The translations under genes were made by a program, and so were the position numbers. A stretch of 64,000 nt of DNA from Aphodoplasma sp045592745. GTDB taxonomy: Bacteria; Bacillota; Clostridia; UBA1381; UMGS1253. The stretch covers positions 13,352-77,351 of the forward strand of contig JAZNVH010000031.1 in assembly GCA_045592745.1 (NCBI GenBank), written 5' to 3'. The notes beneath the pieces were generated by a model. That model worked only from the letters and a program-made list of their open reading frames with translations, was not told the DNA's origin and made no database searches. Below are positions 1 through 9,114 of this stretch, piece by piece (within the stretch, counting starts at the first letter, position 1; every line of letters starts with the position of its first letter).

Positions 1-194
1 TCAAGCGCCTTTTTCTTTACATCATCATTTCCCATAACGCTCACGCGCACCTTTGCATATCTTAAATCGCTTGTAGCCGATACATGCACAACGCTTGTCA
101 TAAGCGGTATGCGTGAATCCTTCAATTCACGCACAATCTCGCTTATCGTGCGCATAAGCTGTTCATTTATTTTATTAATTCTGTTCTGAGACAT
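1..194 (-). CDS. rbfA: 30S ribosome-binding factor A, N-terminal part
   Basis: Ribosome-binding factor A assists late 16S rRNA 5'-end maturation of the 30S subunit. The visible first 64 codons begin MSQNRINKINEQ and carry the conserved N-terminal helix (R-INEQL-R-ISEIV) and the DSRIP-MTSVV-VS--SDLRYAKV strand region typical of RbfA. The gene runs off the left window edge, so the C-terminal half is not seen. It starts 25 bases after the infB stop, as the last visible gene of the rimP-nusA-infB operon, which is the usual Firmicutes order. Confidence 0.93.
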   Translation of the reverse strand, partial: MSQNRINKINEQLMRTISEIVRELKDSRIPLMTSVVHVSATSDLRYAKVRVSVMGNDDVKKKAL

Positions 195-218
195 ATCAAA
201 CTCTCCATTCTGCGCTGC

Positions 219-2570
219 TTACTGCTTGATTTCCTCCATGATAAAGCACTCGATGATATCGCCGTCCTTGATATCGTTAAACTTCTCAATACCAATACCA
301 CATTCATATCCGCTCATAACCTCTTTTGCGTCATCTTTAAAACGCTTTAAGCTGTTTAATACACCTTCATGGAATACTATGCCGTCACGCACAACACGAA
401 CCTGTGCATTACGTGCAATTTTTCCGTCTACAACGTATCCGCCTGCGATAGTACCTACGCCCGAAACCTTGAATGTCTGCCTTACCTCGGCATGACCTAA
501 GATGCTTTCCTTGAACTTAGGCTCAAGCATACCCTTCATGGCTGCCTCGATTTCCTCTATTGCATCATAAATAACACGATAAAGTCTTATATCGACATCG
601 CCACGCTCATATGCACCGCGCGCAACAGTATCAGGTCTTACGTTAAAGCCGACAATAATTGCATTTGATGCCGATGCAAGCATAATATCTGTTTCATTGA
701 CAGCACCTACACCGCCGTGAATAGTTTTTACTCTTACTTCCTCGTTTGAAAGCTTCTCAAGCGACTGGCGAACAGCCTCAACAGAGCCTTGTACGTCTGC
801 CTTTACTATAATCTTAAGCTCTTTGACCTCACCTTCGTGAATCTGATCAAAGAGGTTGTCAAGCGATATAACCTTGCGGGCATTGAAAGTTTCCTCTTTT
901 TGTGCAAACTTTCTTGCCTCTACAACGGCTCTTGCACGTTTTTCATCTTCAACTGCGTAGAATACATCGCCACCGTCAGGAGTTTCCGAAAGTCCCAAAA
1001 TCTCAACCGGAACAGACGGACCTGCTGACTTTAGAGTTTTTCCTCTGTCATCCATCATTGCACGAACCTTGCCTGTAGTAGTGCCGGCAACAATGATGTC
1101 GCCTGTTTTAAGTGTACCATTCTGAACAAGCACTGTTGCAATAGGTCCGCGAGCACGGTCAAGACGTGCCTCGATTACTGTACCCTGCGCATGACGGTTT
1201 GGATTTGCACGAAGCTCCTGAATATCCGCTGTCAAAAGTACCATTTCCAAAAGTCCGTCAATGTTTGTTCTCTGTTTTGCCGAAACCTCAACAAATATTG
1301 TATCGCCGCCCCACTCCTCAGGAACAATGCCGTACTCTGTCATTTCCTGCTTGATTCTGTCGGGGTCTGCGCCGTCTTTATCAATTTTATTTATTGCAAC
1401 AATAATGCTTACCTCTGCAGCTTTGGCATGGTTAATAGCCTCAATAGTCTGGGGCATAATTCCGTCATCAGCCGCAACAACCAAAATCGCAATATCAGTT
1501 ACCTGTGCACCGCGCGCACGCATCGCAGTAAATGCCTCGTGTCCAGGTGTATCAAGAAATGTAATATCGCGGTCATTTATGCGTACACGATACGCACCTA
1601 TATGCTGTGTAATACCGCCTGCCTCGCCGCTTGCAACGTGAGTTTCACGGATAGCATCAAGAAGTGATGTCTTACCATGGTCAACGTGTCCCATTACAAC
1701 AACTATGGGTGAACGCGGCTCAAGGTCTTCCTCTTTATCCGCCTCTTCAAACTCTTTTAAAAGAATATCCTCATCAGAAAGTACAATTTCGTGCTCAACC
1801 TTTGCGCCAAGCTCATCTGCAACAAGCGCTGCTGTATCAAAATCTATCATCTGGCTGACTGATGCCATTACACCAAGAAGCATCAGTTTCTTTATTATTT
1901 CCGGAGCCGCCTTTTTCATACGGTTTGCAAGCTCTCCAACAGAAATTTCGTCTGGGATGCTGACTGTAATTTGCTGCGGCTTTGGCTTTTCACGAACCAT
2001 CTGCTCCTGTTGCTTTTTATTAAAGGTAGTGCGTCTGTCCTGCTGACGCTGTGACTGCTTTTTAATCTTTTGCTTCTTTGGTCCCTCTGTTTTAATATGC
2101 TCAGGCACAAGCTCTGCCTCGATACGCTCTGTATCCATTTTTTCAAGGTCAACAACTGTTTGGCGTGTGTCAACGTGACGCATCTTGCGCGTGGTTATTT
2201 CCTCTATCGGCTTCTCGTCAGCCTTTTCATCAGCCTTAGCCTCTGCTTTCGGCTGTAGTTTAGCCTCTGCTTTGCCGCCATCCTTTTTCTTACTCTGTGC
2301 TTTCTCAGTTTTAACCTCTGTCTTTACTTCTTCTGTTGCAGGCTCTTCTTCCTTTTTTATAAGGTCGCCAAAAACAGACATATCAACCTCGCCCTCGGGG
2401 AGCTGATACTTCTGTGTATATACCTCAAAAATCAAACTAAGCTGCTTTTCATCAAGCGTTGCCATATGATTTTTAAGTGTTATTCCATGTTCTTCAAACA
2501 TCTCTAAAAGATCTGTGCTTTTAAGTTTTAAGTCCTTTGCTACTTCATGTACTCTTATTTTCTGTAACAT
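219..2570 (-). CDS. infB: Translation initiation factor IF-2
   Basis: GTPase that brings fMet-tRNA to the 30S subunit and promotes subunit joining. The 783-residue product starts MLQKIRVHEVAKDL (IF2 N-terminal domain). A Lys/Glu/Ala-rich linker follows (about 75-190), then the G domain with GHVDHGKT near 293, DTPGH near 339 and NKID near 393, and the C-terminal beta-barrel domains. The ATG at 2570 is chosen because GGAGG lies 6-7 bases upstream; a longer open frame to 2645 has no such site. It lies between ylxQ and rbfA. Confidence 0.97.
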   Translation of the reverse strand: MLQKIRVHEVAKDLKLKSTDLLEMFEEHGITLKNHMATLDEKQLSLIFEVYTQKYQLPEGEVDMSVFGDLIKKEEEPATEEVKTEVKTEKAQSKKKDGGKAEAKLQPKAEAKADEKADEKPIEEITTRKMRHVDTRQTVVDLEKMDTERIEAELVPEHIKTEGPKKQKIKKQSQRQQDRRTTFNKKQQEQMVREKPKPQQITVSIPDEISVGELANRMKKAAPEIIKKLMLLGVMASVSQMIDFDTAALVADELGAKVEHEIVLSDEDILLKEFEEADKEEDLEPRSPIVVVMGHVDHGKTSLLDAIRETHVASGEAGGITQHIGAYRVRINDRDITFLDTPGHEAFTAMRARGAQVTDIAILVVAADDGIMPQTIEAINHAKAAEVSIIVAINKIDKDGADPDRIKQEMTEYGIVPEEWGGDTIFVEVSAKQRTNIDGLLEMVLLTADIQELRANPNRHAQGTVIEARLDRARGPIATVLVQNGTLKTGDIIVAGTTTGKVRAMMDDRGKTLKSAGPSVPVEILGLSETPDGGDVFYAVEDEKRARAVVEARKFAQKEETFNARKVISLDNLFDQIHEGEVKELKIIVKADVQGSVEAVRQSLEKLSNEEVRVKTIHGGVGAVNETDIMLASASNAIIVGFNVRPDTVARGAYERGDVDIRLYRVIYDAIEEIEAAMKGMLEPKFKESILGHAEVRQTFKVSGVGTIAGGYVVDGKIARNAQVRVVRDGIVFHEGVLNSLKRFKDDAKEVMSGYECGIGIEKFNDIKDGDIIECFIMEEIKQ

Positions 2571-2659
2571 ATATGACCTCCATTTCTGCCGTTTGGCTAT
2601 AAACAAATTTGTCAGTATATTTATCTGTTTTAAGTACCAATGCATATCGTTTTATGCAT

Positions 2660-3001
2660 TTATTTTTTCATTTTCTCCATTTGCTCCTGCAGAGTGCACC
2701 ATTCGTTGTATTTTCCCATTATACCTTTTGCAAAATTTTTATCCGATATACCGGCTACCACAACATTTTCCTTGCCAAGCGCGTGTGAAAGCTCAGCTTT
2801 TGTTGAATATTTTATAAGCGGAATATTGTAATGCTCGCTTGCGTTTATGAATTTTTTTGCGTTATTGTGCGCTGTATCGGTTGCAAGAATTATAAGCTCA
2901 CAAGTGCCCTCACGTATTGAGCGCTCCGTCAAAAAAGCACCCGTTTGCGACTGCCCCGCACGCCTTGCCATTCCTATCATAGATAAAACCTTATCTGCCA
3001 T
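2660..3001 (-). CDS. L7Ae-family RNA-binding protein, YlxQ-like
   Basis: Small (113 aa) L7Ae/L30e-fold protein. The sequence MADKVLSMIGMARRAGQSQTG at the start, then the ILATDTA segment and a central strand pattern, fit the YlxQ group of K-turn binders that sits between ylxR and infB in Firmicutes. The ATG at 3001 follows AGAAGGTAG, so an upstream in-frame extension to 3043 is unlikely. It overlaps nothing: 29 bases separate it from ylxR and about 90 from infB. A role in ribosome assembly or RNA modification is inferred from the family only. Confidence 0.85.
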   Translation of the reverse strand: MADKVLSMIGMARRAGQSQTGAFLTERSIREGTCELIILATDTAHNNAKKFINASEHYNIPLIKYSTKAELSHALGKENVVVAGISDKNFAKGIMGKYNEWCTLQEQMEKMKK

Positions 3002-3030
3002 ACAACTACCTTCTATCTGTTTAATAATTT

Positions 3031-3303
3031 TTACTTTATGCACTCTTCGAGCAGTGTGTATATGCTCATATCAACATTCATCTTAAAAGCTCTCGCAAGG
3101 CTGTTTCTCTTTTTTGCCTCGGCTATGCATTTTTCATTTGCGCATACATACGCACCGCGTCCCTCGTATTTTTTGTCTGTATCAAGCTCTATATTTCCGT
3201 TCTTTGTCTTTACAACACGCAAAAAACCATCTTTTGACGCGTGATTTCTGCACACTACACACATTCTTTCAGGAACTTTTTTGCCATTTGTATCAATAAT
3301 CAT
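3031..3303 (-). CDS. ylxR: YlxR/RnpM family RNA-binding protein (DUF448)
   Basis: A 90-residue basic protein of the YlxR (DUF448) family; members bind RNA, and the Bacillus protein has been linked to RNase P RNA (RnpM). Family marks seen are the PERMCVVCR segment near the N-terminus, the GRGAYVC motif and the downstream basic helix (AKKRNSLARAFK). The ATG at 3303 has GGAG 7 bases upstream, which decides the start over two in-frame ATG/other codons further up. It stands between nusA and ylxQ, its usual place. Confidence 0.92.
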   Translation of the reverse strand: MIIDTNGKKVPERMCVVCRNHASKDGFLRVVKTKNGNIELDTDKKYEGRGAYVCANEKCIAEAKKRNSLARAFKMNVDMSIYTLLEECIK

Positions 3304-3336
3304 AAAAATCTCCATTCCGCCGCCATACGTTGGCAC

Positions 3337-3502
3337 AAATAGTAATTAAACTTCTCTTATCCGTATGGCACAAGGAATGACAAGAGATTTTTACGCCCAT
3401 GTGCGTTTCTGCGCGAACGCGAAGAAACTTTCGCACGGGCAATCAAATCCGCCGGAGGCAATAACGGGAAAACAGCTTTCACGTTATACACCCAACTTTA
3501 TA
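3337..3502 (-). other. Non-coding spacer between nusA and ylxR with GC-rich inverted repeat
   Basis: About 165 bases inside an otherwise tightly packed operon. It is far more GC-rich than its surroundings and holds imperfect inverted repeats (GCCCATGTGCG near 3398 facing CGCACGGGC near 3433), so the transcript should fold here. No coding frame or T-tract terminator is evident. It may be an RNA processing site or a small intergenic repeat; this is inference. Confidence 0.4.
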
Positions 3503-4582
3503 TTATAAAAGCTCCGAAGCGCTTTGTGCTCCGCTTTCGCTTTTAATATCTATCTTCCAGCCCGTAAGCTTTGCTGCAAGACGTGCATTCTGTCCTGCCT
3601 TACCTATTGCGAGCGAAAGCTGTGAATCAGGAACTATAACACGTGCCGACTTAGATTGCTCATCAACATCTACGCTGACAACACTTGATGGACTAAGGCT
3701 TGCCGCAATGTACTCTGCAGGATTTTCGCTCCATTTTATAATATCAATCTTTTCTCCGCCGATTTCATCGCTTATAACCTGAACTCTGCGTCCCTGTGCA
3801 CCTATGCAAGCGCCCTGTGCATCAACGTTTTCATCATGTGAATAAACGGCAATCTTTGTTCTTGAGCCTGCCTCACGGCAAATGCCCTTTATCTCAACAA
3901 TACCTTGTGCAATCTCGGGAACTTCGCTTTCAAAAAGCTTTTTCACAAGACCAGGATGTGCACGTGATACTAAAATCTGCACTCCCTTTGAGCCGCTTTC
4001 AACCTTCATAACAAATACTTTTAGTCTGTCGTGGAAATTATAGCTTTCAGTTGGTATCTGCTCTGTGGGCATCAAAAGTGCCTCTGTATTTGAAACCTCT
4101 AAAAATACCTTGCCTTTTTCTATGCGCTGAATTACACCTGTGATAATTTCGCTTTCCTTATCTGAATACTCGTTAAGAATTATGCCACGCTCCGCCTCAC
4201 GTATACGCTGCATAACTACCTGCTTTGCGTTTTGTGCTGCAATTCTTCCAAAGTTTGCAGGTGTTACCTCAATGTTTACGATATCACCTACATTGTGCGA
4301 AACATTTATCTTGCGTGCATCTTCAAGGCTGATTTGCTCATGCTCATTTTCAACAAGCTCTACAACCTCTTTTTGAGCATATACGTTGATTTCTCCTGTG
4401 GTGTCATTGATGTTTACCATAACATTTTGCGCCGCATTAAAATTTCTTTTATATGCCGCTACAAGCGCTGCTGTAAGAGCATCTAAAAGTACATCTTTGC
4501 TGATTTGCTTTTCTTTGCAAAGCGCATCAAGTGCCAAAATAAGTTCTTCATTGTTGTTTGTTTTGCTAACCTTCTTTTTCAT
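3503..4582 (-). CDS. nusA: Transcription termination/antitermination factor NusA
   Basis: Binds RNA polymerase and nascent RNA, modulating pausing, intrinsic termination and rRNA antitermination. The 359-residue protein has the N-terminal RNAP-binding domain (about 1-125), an S1 domain (about 130-200, GVIQRIEKGKVFLEV) and two KH domains (CIGAQGRRV near 260, AIGKAGQNARLAAKLTGW near 325). It lacks the C-terminal acidic repeats of proteobacterial NusA, which is normal for Firmicutes. It follows rimP by about 50 bases in the same operon. Confidence 0.97.
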   Translation of the reverse strand: MKKKVSKTNNNEELILALDALCKEKQISKDVLLDALTAALVAAYKRNFNAAQNVMVNINDTTGEINVYAQKEVVELVENEHEQISLEDARKINVSHNVGDIVNIEVTPANFGRIAAQNAKQVVMQRIREAERGIILNEYSDKESEIITGVIQRIEKGKVFLEVSNTEALLMPTEQIPTESYNFHDRLKVFVMKVESGSKGVQILVSRAHPGLVKKLFESEVPEIAQGIVEIKGICREAGSRTKIAVYSHDENVDAQGACIGAQGRRVQVISDEIGGEKIDIIKWSENPAEYIAASLSPSSVVSVDVDEQSKSARVIVPDSQLSLAIGKAGQNARLAAKLTGWKIDIKSESGAQSASELL

Positions 4583-4634
4583 TCTTTATAACCATCCCTT
4601 TCTGTTAAATGTATATATATATTATTTTTATATT

Positions 4635-5096
4635 TTAAAATTTAACCGCAAGTCTTGTATAGACTGCATCATTTTTATCATAAACAATGATTTGACTGTC
4701 GTCCGTTTCAACAGTGATGTTCTTACCATCATAGTCTTTAAGCACACCACAAAATTCCTTCTTGCCATCACGCGGAGCAAAAAACTTTACATCGACATCG
4801 CGTCCCATAAAACGAACAAAATCCTTGTCTCGCTTTAGCTCTCTGTCAATACCCGGCGAGCACACCTCGAGCATATACGCTTCTTTTATAGGGTCAATTC
4901 TGTCAAGCTCACTGTCAAGTGCACGCGACACCTTTTCACAGTCATCAATACCGACGTTTTCTTCATCCTTGTCGATATATACTCTAAGGTAGTAATCGCT
5001 GCCTTCCTTTTTGTATTCAACCTCAATAACCTCGCAGCCAAACTGCATAGCAATCGGTGCTGCAAGCTCGTATACAATTTGTTCCGTCTTTGACAT
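4635..5096 (-). CDS. rimP: Ribosome maturation factor RimP
   Basis: Needed for 30S maturation. The 153-residue protein begins MSKTEQIVYELAAPIA and shows the two-domain RimP pattern, with GCEVIEVEYKKEG, YLRVYIDK, the VSRALD helix and the VCSPGIDR motif. The ATG at 5096 lies downstream of AAAGGAGTG; an open frame reaching 5162 would run through the leader hairpin and is rejected. First gene of the rimP-nusA-ylxR-ylxQ-infB-rbfA operon. Confidence 0.95.
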   Translation of the reverse strand: MSKTEQIVYELAAPIAMQFGCEVIEVEYKKEGSDYYLRVYIDKDEENVGIDDCEKVSRALDSELDRIDPIKEAYMLEVCSPGIDRELKRDKDFVRFMGRDVDVKFFAPRDGKKEFCGVLKDYDGKNITVETDDSQIIVYDKNDAVYTRLAVKF

Positions 5097-5139
5097 AAAA
5101 AAGACACTCCTTTCTTTACAAAAAGCATTATACAAACGT

Positions 5140-5168
5140 GAAAGAGTGGGCGTATGTCCCACTCTTTC
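5140..5168 (-). promoter_or_regulatory. Perfect leader hairpin upstream of rimP
   Basis: GAAAGAGTGGG and CCCACTCTTTC form a perfect 11-bp stem with a 7-base loop. It lies in the about 95-nt leader between the operon promoter and the rimP start. No T-tract follows, so it is not a simple terminator. A stabilising or autoregulatory role (the operon encodes NusA) is inference. Confidence 0.65.
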
Positions 5169-5197
5169 GCATAGTCTATCATTTACAATCTAACCAT

Positions 5198-5226
5198 ATT
5201 ATAACACACAAAAACACATAATGCAA
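5198..5226 (-). promoter_or_regulatory. Sigma-A-type promoter of the rimP-nusA-infB operon
   Basis: On the minus strand TTGCAT (-35) and TATAAT (-10) are separated by exactly 17 bases; transcription should start near 5190. Confidence 0.8.
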
Positions 5227-5346
5227 TAGATTTTTTGTTTTTATTATCTTTTTTTCAAATTTTAGTGCATTTTTACATTTTTTATGATAAAATAGCATTA
5301 TAACAAGGGTATTTGTATTGTATCCAAACGAGAAAGGAAGATTAAA

Positions 5347-6267
5347 TTGTACGATACTATAATAATTGGCGGTGGCCCCGCCGGATTAAACGCTGCACTC
5401 TATGCACTTCGTGGCGGAATGAAAACACTTCTTATCGAAAAGCTCTTCTGCGGTGGTCAGGCAGCAACAACATACGAGGTTGAAAATTATATCGGCTTTC
5501 CCGAACCCGTTTCAGGCCCCGAGCTTGTAATGAGTATGGAAAAGCATGTAAAGCGTTTTGGCGCAGAAATTATAAACGACGATGTTTTATCACTTGAGCT
5601 TGAAGGTGATGTAAAAACAGTTGTGTGCTCAAAAGAAAAATATAGCGCAAAAACTGTAATTCTTTGCACAGGCGCAACCCCAAGAACACTTGGCCTTGAA
5701 AACGAAGATGCCCTTCGCGGAAGCGGCGTTTCATATTGTGCTACATGCGACGGCGCTTTTTATCGCCAAAAAACTGTTGCCGTTGTAGGCGGAGGCGACA
5801 CAGCGCTTGAAGATGCACTGTTTTTGGCCAATTTTACAAAAAAGGTATATCTTATACACAGACGCGACAGCTTCAGAGGTGCAAAAATCCTTGTCGACAA
5901 AGTGCTTTCAAACGAAAAAATTACACTTGTTTATGACAGCGTAATTGAAAGTATAAACACGGACTCAGCCCTTATTGTAGAATCTTTATCTGTAAAAAAT
6001 ATAAAAACAAATGAAACAACAACCATTAATGTAAACGGCTTGTTTGTTGCAATAGGAACAAAGGCGGAAAACGGCTTGTTTAAAGACGCACTCAAATGTG
6101 ATGAAGGTGGCTATATTGTAACTGACGAAACGATGAAAACAAGTATTGACGGAGTATTTGCTGCCGGCGATATACGAAAAAAGCCACTAAGACAGATTAT
6201 TACTGCCGCAGCTGATGGTGCTGTTGCGGCAACCTCTGCAATAGATTATGTTTTAAAGCACAGCTAA
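5347..6267 (+). CDS. trxB: Thioredoxin reductase-like flavoprotein
   Basis: FAD/NAD(P)H-dependent disulfide reductase of the thioredoxin-reductase family, 306 aa. The N-terminal FAD site reads IIIGGGPAGLNAALYALRGG. The redox disulfide is CATC at about 131-134, followed by GAFY, and the NAD(P) fold holds VVGGGDTALEDA near 150. The C-terminal FAD motif GVFAAGDIR is also present. The start is TTG at 5347 behind AAAGGAAG. It is a single gene with its own upstream AT-rich region, and a promoter for the next gene follows. Thioredoxin itself is not in the window, so the partner could be another small redox protein. Confidence 0.9.
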   Translation: MYDTIIIGGGPAGLNAALYALRGGMKTLLIEKLFCGGQAATTYEVENYIGFPEPVSGPELVMSMEKHVKRFGAEIINDDVLSLELEGDVKTVVCSKEKYSAKTVILCTGATPRTLGLENEDALRGSGVSYCATCDGAFYRQKTVAVVGGGDTALEDALFLANFTKKVYLIHRRDSFRGAKILVDKVLSNEKITLVYDSVIESINTDSALIVESLSVKNIKTNETTTINVNGLFVAIGTKAENGLFKDALKCDEGGYIVTDETMKTSIDGVFAAGDIRKKPLRQIITAAADGAVAATSAIDYVLKHS

Positions 6268-6289
6268 AGAGCGTGTAACATAAACGTAA

Positions 6290-6318
6290 TTGTATTTTTT
6301 TGGTGTATATGATATACT
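6290..6318 (+). promoter_or_regulatory. Promoter of the class A PBP gene
   Basis: TTGTAT and TATACT are separated by 17 bases, about 60 bases upstream of the GTG start at 6379. Confidence 0.75.
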
Positions 6319-6378
6319 TAGTATGTATGAAAAGCTTTTTTAAATATTGTTACGTTTTGATAAGGGAGGTCACACTTC

Positions 6379-8622
6379 GTGAGCAGAGGACTTAGAATAT
6401 TTTTAAAGGTGTTTTTAACCACATTCCTTATAGGAGCTTTAGTTGCAAGTACCGTTATTGTAGGTGGCTGCTTTGGTTTTTTCGGTCTTGATAAAGGTTT
6501 TGATGTAAATGCACTCGATTTAAATTTCACCTCGATTGTTTATTACACCGATGAAAACGGAAACGCCCATGAGCTTGAAAGACTTTATAAGTCACAAAAT
6601 CGTGTATGGGCTGATATAAGCGAAATTCCAAAGTATATGCAAGACGCATTTGTCGCAATTGAGGACGAACGCTTTTATAAGCACAACGGCGTCGATGTTG
6701 CACGTACGCTTAAAGCTACTATGACCTATATTTTCAAAGGTTCAAGCTCATTTGGTGGCTCGACTATTACACAGCAGCTTGTAAAAAATATAACCGATGA
6801 CAAGGCTGCAAGACCAACCCGTAAAGTGCGCGAAATGTGGCGCGCTATGGCTCTTGAAAGAAAGTACTCAAAAGAGCAAATTCTTGAGATTTATCTTAAT
6901 ACCATATATCTTTCAAATAATTGTAATGGTGTACAGTCCGCGGCAAATAAATATTTTGGCAAAGACATCAGCGAGCTTTCGCTGGCACAATGTGCATCGA
7001 TTGCGGGCATTACTCAGTATCCAACAAAATATGACCCGCTCCAAAATCCTGAAAATAACATTGAAAAACAACGAATTGTCCTTGCAAAAATGCTTGAGCT
7101 TGGAAAAATTACTCAGGAAGAATACGACAGCGCAATCGCTGAAAAGCTTGATTTTGAAAACCACGCACTAAAAGGCAGCGACCATGTTCAGTCATATTTT
7201 ATTGACCAGCTTATAAATGAGCTTATAGCGGATTTGCAAAAAAACAAGGGCTATTCGGCAGAGTTTGCTGAAAAAACTGTGTATAACGGCGGATTGAAAA
7301 TTTATGCAACAATTGACCCTGCCGTTCAAAAGGCAATGGAAGATGTGTACGAAAACAGCGCAAATTTCCCAAGCGTATATGGCTCGGTAACGCCACAGTC
7401 GGCAATGGTTGTTCTTGATGTGCACACAGGCGCTGTAAAAGGCAGCGTCGGCGGTATAGGCAAAAAGAGCAGTGACCGTATTTTAAACCGTGCATCTCAG
7501 TCATACAGACAACCAGGTTCTACTATTAAGCCTATCGCAGTATATGCACCCGCTATTGAACAAGGCAAAATATCACCTTCAAGTATAGTTGAGGATGCAC
7601 CAATCGATATAGGCGGTTGGAAACCTACAAACTACTATTCAGGATATAAAGGCAATGTTACTGTTCGTAACGCTTTAAAAGAATCAATGAATACACCTGC
7701 CATAAGAGTTCTTCAACAGGTTGGTGTAGACTATTCATATGATTTTATGACAAAAAAGCTTGGCTTTACCTCGCTTGTAGATAACGAAACCCGAAATGGC
7801 AAAAAGTATACGGATAAAAACTTAAGTTCACTTGCGCTCGGCGGTCTTACAGACGGCGTAAACGCAACAGAGCTTGCAGCAGCTTATGCAACATTTGCAA
7901 ACAACGGACTCTACAATAAACCACACCTTTATACAAAGGTTGTAAACAGCGAAGGCGATGTCCTTCTTGAAAACAAAGCTCAACCCACAGTAGCAATGAG
8001 CGAAGCTACTGCGTTTATGACAAATTCGATGCTCCAAAGCGTAATAACAAACGGAACAGGTACTGCCGCAAGACTTTCAGGCTCTATGCCTGCAGGTGGC
8101 AAGACGGGTACAACAGACGACCAGAACGACAGATGGTTTGCAGGCTTTACCCCATATTATTCAGCTGTTGTGTGGTATGGATATGACCAACCAAAGTCGC
8201 TTGAATTTTTAACGTATCATCCTTGTATGCCTGTTTGGAAAAAGGTTATGAACGAAATTCATAAAAACCTTCCTGTAAGAAACTTTAATATGCCGTCAAC
8301 TGTTGACAGCGCGCAGGTATGTTCACTTACCGGAAAGCTTGCAACAGACGGATGCACTAAAATTACAGAGTACTTCAAGACAGGAAAACGTCCTACCTCA
8401 TATTGCTCAGGGCATTCTGATTTGGACACTACTGTAGATGAAAATATAATAGATTTAACTCCTGAATCCGAGGGCGAACAAACACCTGATGGATCACTTG
8501 TGCCGGAAGATGTCACAGCACCTCAGAATACATCTGAGCCAGTGACCATCCCATCTGAAAACCCAACTGTTCCAGTCCAACCAACTCCGCCTGGCGATAA
8601 TGACATAATTGTTCTTGATTAA
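6379..8622 (+). CDS. Class A penicillin-binding protein (PBP1A type)
   Basis: Bifunctional peptidoglycan synthase, 747 aa, anchored by one N-terminal membrane helix (about 12-38). The GT51 glycosyltransferase domain shows EDERFYKHNGVD and GGSTITQQLVKN. The transpeptidase domain has SxxK as STIK near 380, SMN near 436 and KTGT near 575. The C-terminal 60-70 residues are a Pro/Thr/Glu-rich tail. The start is GTG at 6379, set by GGGAGGT 8 bases upstream. It has its own promoter and a bidirectional terminator downstream, so it is monocistronic. Likely a household cell-elongation or sporulation PBP. Confidence 0.95.
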   Translation: MSRGLRIFLKVFLTTFLIGALVASTVIVGGCFGFFGLDKGFDVNALDLNFTSIVYYTDENGNAHELERLYKSQNRVWADISEIPKYMQDAFVAIEDERFYKHNGVDVARTLKATMTYIFKGSSSFGGSTITQQLVKNITDDKAARPTRKVREMWRAMALERKYSKEQILEIYLNTIYLSNNCNGVQSAANKYFGKDISELSLAQCASIAGITQYPTKYDPLQNPENNIEKQRIVLAKMLELGKITQEEYDSAIAEKLDFENHALKGSDHVQSYFIDQLINELIADLQKNKGYSAEFAEKTVYNGGLKIYATIDPAVQKAMEDVYENSANFPSVYGSVTPQSAMVVLDVHTGAVKGSVGGIGKKSSDRILNRASQSYRQPGSTIKPIAVYAPAIEQGKISPSSIVEDAPIDIGGWKPTNYYSGYKGNVTVRNALKESMNTPAIRVLQQVGVDYSYDFMTKKLGFTSLVDNETRNGKKYTDKNLSSLALGGLTDGVNATELAAAYATFANNGLYNKPHLYTKVVNSEGDVLLENKAQPTVAMSEATAFMTNSMLQSVITNGTGTAARLSGSMPAGGKTGTTDDQNDRWFAGFTPYYSAVVWYGYDQPKSLEFLTYHPCMPVWKKVMNEIHKNLPVRNFNMPSTVDSAQVCSLTGKLATDGCTKITEYFKTGKRPTSYCSGHSDLDTTVDENIIDLTPESEGEQTPDGSLVPEDVTAPQNTSEPVTIPSENPTVPVQPTPPGDNDIIVLD

Positions 8623-8656
8623 AAAAGTTTAGATTTAAAACACTTTGTAAATACAC

Positions 8657-8686
8657 AAAAGCCGATGCATTTTCGCACCGGCTTTT
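8657..8686. terminator. Bidirectional terminator between pbp and rplQ
   Basis: AAAAGCCG and CGGCTTTT pair, with a further TGC/GCA inside. A- and T-tracts on both sides let it serve the converging pbp (+) and rplQ (-) transcripts. Confidence 0.8.
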
Positions 8687-8724
8687 ATAATATTATCCAA
8701 AAGGATTTATACTTTGTTTACCGA

Positions 8725-9066
8725 TTATACAAGCTCTAAAACAGCCATCTCAGCAGCATCGCCGCGTCTTGGTCCTATTCTTGTAATTCTTGTATATCCG
8801 CCGTTTCTCTCGGCATATTTCGGCCCAATCTCGCTAAAGAGCTTTGCTACAACATCCTCTCTCATAACAAAGGCAAGCGCCTGACGTCTTGAGTGAAGTG
8901 TGTTTTCCTTAGCAAGTGTAATCATCTTTTCTGCCATGCTTCTTGTTTCTTTCGCACGTGCAACTGTTGTTTCAATTCTTCCTGTATCAAGAAAGCTTGT
9001 AACAAGGTTGCGAAGCATTGCCATTCTTTGGTCGGTAGGACGACCTAATTTTCTTGTTCCCGGCAT
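8725..9066 (-). CDS. rplQ: 50S ribosomal protein L17
   Basis: L17 binds 23S rRNA near the exit tunnel. The 113-aa protein starts MPGTRKLGRPTDQRMAMLRNL, the standard bacterial L17 opening, and ends with the GPRRGDAAEMAVLELV tail. A TTG two codons upstream is less likely because GGAGG sits 8 bases before the ATG at 9066. Last gene of the S10-spc-alpha cluster. Confidence 0.97.
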   Translation of the reverse strand: MPGTRKLGRPTDQRMAMLRNLVTSFLDTGRIETTVARAKETRSMAEKMITLAKENTLHSRRQALAFVMREDVVAKLFSEIGPKYAERNGGYTRITRIGPRRGDAAEMAVLELV

Positions 9067-9114
9067 AACCAAAACCTCCTTTGACTCAAAATACCGTATT
9101 TATCTTGTCTTTAA

